From Crossaster papposus (Eukaryota > Echinodermata > Asteroidea > Velatida > Solasteridae): a DNA stretch of 64,000 nt. The stretch covers positions 18,923 through 82,922 of the forward strand of contig JBAIAA010001638.1 in NCBI GenBank assembly GCA_037893245.1. Reading direction: 5' to 3'. Positions 61,336 to 64,000 of this stretch are shown in pieces. Each line of letters opens with the position of its first letter. The first letter of the stretch is position 1. The notes under the pieces were generated by a model. It worked only from the letters and a program-made list of their open reading frames with translations. It was not told the origin of the DNA and did no database searches. The translations under genes and the position numbers were made by a program.

Positions 61336-62075
61336 AGATGGGATGGGATAAGATGAAGGATTACAATAAAGATGAATTGGAAGAATGTGTCTACTTATAA
61401 ACAAAGACAAAAATTAATCTTTCCACCGTCAAAAATACTGTACAATATAGCTCAGCAAAAGAAATGTTTTGAAGAATTGTGTAGAAGCAAGCAAGTTGAT
61501 GTTTTAGAATGTCGGAAGAGGAAGATATACATTATACAGCAAACACATACATTGCTACAATATTGGACACCATAAAAAAACCACCAAAATGTAGATAATC
61601 ACTGGCACAATGTAGTAACAAACATTGGCACTTTTACCACCCCTCACCTCCACAATGTTGTCATTATACTTGACCATCTTATAGTCCATCTTGAGACTGT
61701 TGAAGGCAACAAAACTGCATCCTTGCTTAGCTTCTGAACAATCACAAACCTTAGCTGAACAATCTCGCAAAAAGCACCATAATCAACCATACCGACATGA
61801 TAAATATGGAATCCTGCTAGTGTTTTTTTTACGTGTGTTCTAGGCACCAGACCTGACTTAAAACACATCTTAATTCATGTCAGGTTTTCTGGATACAGGT
61901 GCCGGCTAAAATACAAGACTTAACGATGGTCAGGAGCTATGTTTTGTCATACCATTAAAAAACAGGCACCAGACTAAACACTATACAGTCGGGTGCCCAA
62001 CTCTTTGCATTTAATACCCCTAATAGTCCTCAGTCTAGATACCAGATTCCCTATTTACATGTCCAGTACCCTGGC

Positions 62076-63279
62076 TTACTTTGCATTGTTTCTAGCATCT
62101 CTCATCGGGGCACCAGACTCTGGATTGCTTGCCGTGTTTCCCTTGGCGTAGAAGCGTTCCTGGTCCATCTGTTCGCGTTTGAAGCCGTCTTCTAAATCCT
62201 GTGTCAGTAAAAAAACAAAATCAATGTATTTGTTCTATCGTACTTTTTTGTTGATGAAATCCGAAACAAATACAACAATGTGTCTTCGTCGCCCATTAAA
62301 TTGGTATGCCAAGCTTCACGGCTAAAATTAACCTTTGGTTTCAAATGTATTTAGGACCTTGAATGATTACTAGGCTACTGTGCTGGAAATACATCGAAGC
62401 AAAGGGAGCGAAGAGATAGAGAGGTGTGTTTGAGGCCAAGATTTGAGGTCGTTACCTTTTTGCGTGGTTTAAGATTATCCTTCCACTCTTTCATCTCATT
62501 GGTGTGATCCTCTTCCTTCGTCTTCAGTTTGGATGTTTCCTGCTCCATAAGTTGCTTTCGTTTCTCGTTCTAAACCCCACCGATACAAAAGATAAGTTTA
62601 AATAAAATAAGGTATAATATTAAGGTAAAAAATGACTGGATTTAAAAAAATATATTTTAAAAAATATATTGTAAAAAAACAAATCAACAAGGGGAATAGA
62701 TCTACAAAAATTAATAGCAGCAATATTTGAAGCAGGTTTTCAACATAAAGGAACGTGCACTACAAGAACATGCTAAAACTTTTTTGCCAACACAATTGTT
62801 GAACGGCTATGACATTGAAGGTTATTTTCAACCAGTTCGCGTCGAGTATTTGCAAGGATTCAAAACGGATGACGGGATAAACACGGCCAGCTTGCAGCAA
62901 CGAAGCCCGGGAAATATCAGGGGTGCTACTACCCACAGATGCCGGCCTAAACCCGACCTTGGATCAAGTGTCCGTAAAAACTATCCCAAGCCAGGACTCG
63001 GTCAATGTCAAAATAATCCCAGCGCGAACTGGTTAAAAGGACATTTCACCAACTTTGCAATAATGGTTTAACAAATCTGGTCTTATTTGATATCCTTTGG
63101 ATCTATAACAACAGTCTATTCTTGGAAGGATGGCCGGTTCCGAAGCCACTTACATGAATGGTGTGCAGTTCTTGCATCGTGTAAGAGTGACTTTGTTGGA
63201 TACCCTCAAGTTTGCGCCGGTGCTTGAGCTCCAGTTGCTCAATGTCCGCCTTGTAACGCTTATTCTCGGACCCTTGGAA
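62076..63279 (-). CDS. SLK: SLK/STK10 (LOK) family kinase, C-terminal coiled-coil exons
   Basis: Three minus-strand exons, all phase 0: 63279-63154 (126 bp), 62569-62456 (114 bp) and 62198-62076 (123 bp, stop TAA). The first encodes a charged coiled coil with YKADIEQLELKHRRKLE. The second encodes NEKRKQLMEQETSKLK followed by EMKEWKDNLKPRKK, which fits the SLK/LOK motif before the end (WKEKLRPRKK in SLK). The third has DLEDGFKREQMDQERFYAKG, like the EELARKLQEQE segment that ends SLK. The kinase domain lies beyond the right edge. These Ste20-like kinases phosphorylate ERM proteins and dimerise through the coiled-coil tail. SLK and STK10 are vertebrate duplicates, so a single ancestral gene is expected here and the symbol is only indicative. 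Confidence 0.8.
62832..63032. mobile_element. MITE family B copy in the SLK/STK10-like gene
   Basis: About 201 bp, from CCAGTTCGCGTCGAGTATTT to CAGCGCGAACTGG, followed by TTAA (63033-63036); the left TTAA has become TCAA. The interior is in reverse orientation relative to 39670-39903 (TTCAAAACGGATGACGGG, CACAGATGCCGG). It sits in the intron between the exons at 62456-62569 and 63154-63279. Confidence 0.82.
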
Positions 63280-64000
63280 CTGTAAGACAGGAAACCGTTC
63301 ACTGAAAACTAGGGTTTCCTTTACTTAGTTAGCATTCACGGTTTATGCTAATAAGGGGAATTCAAACGTCGAATGGAAATGAGGGATTTATCATTTTTTT
63401 AGTTAGCTGGAATTGATTTGCTATAGAAGAATTGTTGACTGAATTTAGTAAGGGATGTAAAAACATAAAATATCTTCCCAATCTGATTTTCAAAATATTT
63501 GAAAAAACACCAAACAAGCAGGTTTCATCAGATAAACATGCACATATGCAGGAATTTTTTAACAATCTGCATAATAATTATTTCAGACTTGGAATTTTTT
63601 TAACCCCCCCCCCCCCCCCCCTACCCCACAAAAAAAATATAATAACTTAATAAATTAAATCTTTGACAAGACTCATAGGCCATTACTGTGTGCCAACATT
63701 GACAGGATAAATAAAAAATTATATCTCAGGATAGTTGAAAACAATTTAAAAAATAAATCAGTAAAGAAAAATGCAGCAAAAGCAAATGTTACAAAATTAC
63801 CTCACCAAGTTTTTGTTGACGCTATGATTAAAATGGTCGAGTAAACTCGACATTGGTAAGGAAAGGGTTAAATAATCAGTCAGCTAACATCATAACTGAC
63901 ACAGTTTACAAACTAAAGACAATCACAGACAATCACAGACAATCACAGACAATCACAGACAATCAAAGACTAATGACGGCCAAACAACAATTCTTCTCAC
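63280..64000 (-). other. Intron of the SLK/STK10-like gene, with C-run and 10-bp array
   Basis: No exon was recognised between the acceptor at 63280 and the window end. A run of about 17 C lies near 63604-63620. The 10-bp unit ACAATCACAG is repeated five times at 63917-63970. Confidence 0.55.

Larger units (their letters stand above)
56768..62075. other. Region between KNDC1 and the SLK/STK10-like gene
   Basis: No exon was recognised. The right part is probably the 3' UTR of the minus-strand kinase gene (stop at 62076); minus-strand AATAAA signals occur near 59990 and 59620. It contains dispersed repeat E copy 2, an inverted-repeat element at 60958-61086, a G-rich minisatellite and a short GC hairpin at 57421-57440 (CCGCGCT...AGCGCGG). 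The plus-strand ATG frame at 57349-57537 around that hairpin has no recognised homology. Confidence 0.55.

Noticed and set aside
61120-61410. Proline-rich minus-strand and glycine/tryptophan-rich plus-strand frames
   Set aside because: Both come from the 22-bp G-rich minisatellite.

Overview
This is a window of animal nuclear DNA: split genes with GT-AG introns, AT-rich introns, non-LTR retrotransposon remains, tRNA-derived SINEs, many small TTAA-flanked elements and many minisatellites. The four recognisable genes and the repeat content suggest an invertebrate deuterostome, most likely an echinoderm or relative; the species cannot be fixed from the sequence.

Layout. (1) 2884-5849 (+): the last three coding exons of an STK32 (YANK) family kinase gene, ending in a low-complexity glutamine-rich tail. 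(2) 5850-11829: intergenic, with degenerate mobile elements. (3) 11830-33756 (+): a complete WDR11 orthologue in 25 coding exons. The exons join without a frame break into about 1295 codons. Its last intron is a U12-type AT-AC intron of about 5 kb, filled almost entirely by a minisatellite. (4) 35044-54619 (-): a complete KNDC1 (very-KIND) orthologue in 17 coding exons, about 2342 codons, convergent with WDR11. It has one KIND domain, a very long disordered middle region, and RasGEF-N and RasGEF domains at the C-terminus. (5) 55223-56767 (-): four possible exons of an unrecognised reading frame upstream of KNDC1 (weak). (6) 56768-62075: no recognisable gene; probably partly the 3' UTR of the next gene. 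(7) 62076-63279 (-): the last three coding exons of an SLK/STK10 family kinase (coiled-coil tail).

The genes are not an operon and share no single pathway. WDR11 is a Golgi/endosome tethering and ciliary protein, KNDC1 a Ras exchange factor, and STK32 and SLK/STK10 are kinases. Their being together matters because, to my knowledge, the human orthologues STK32C, WDR11, KNDC1 and SLK all lie on the long arm of chromosome 10. The window would then be a compact piece of an old deuterostome linkage group.

The most unusual features are in WDR11. Intron 9 carries an 18-copy array that is the exact reverse complement of the adjoining 5' splice site and copies the splice-site-reading segment of U1 snRNA. 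Intron 14 repeats the end of exon 14 together with its splice donor, giving six near-identical donors. The U12-type intron holds about 290 repeat units. No CRISPR array, operon or functional tRNA/rRNA gene was seen.
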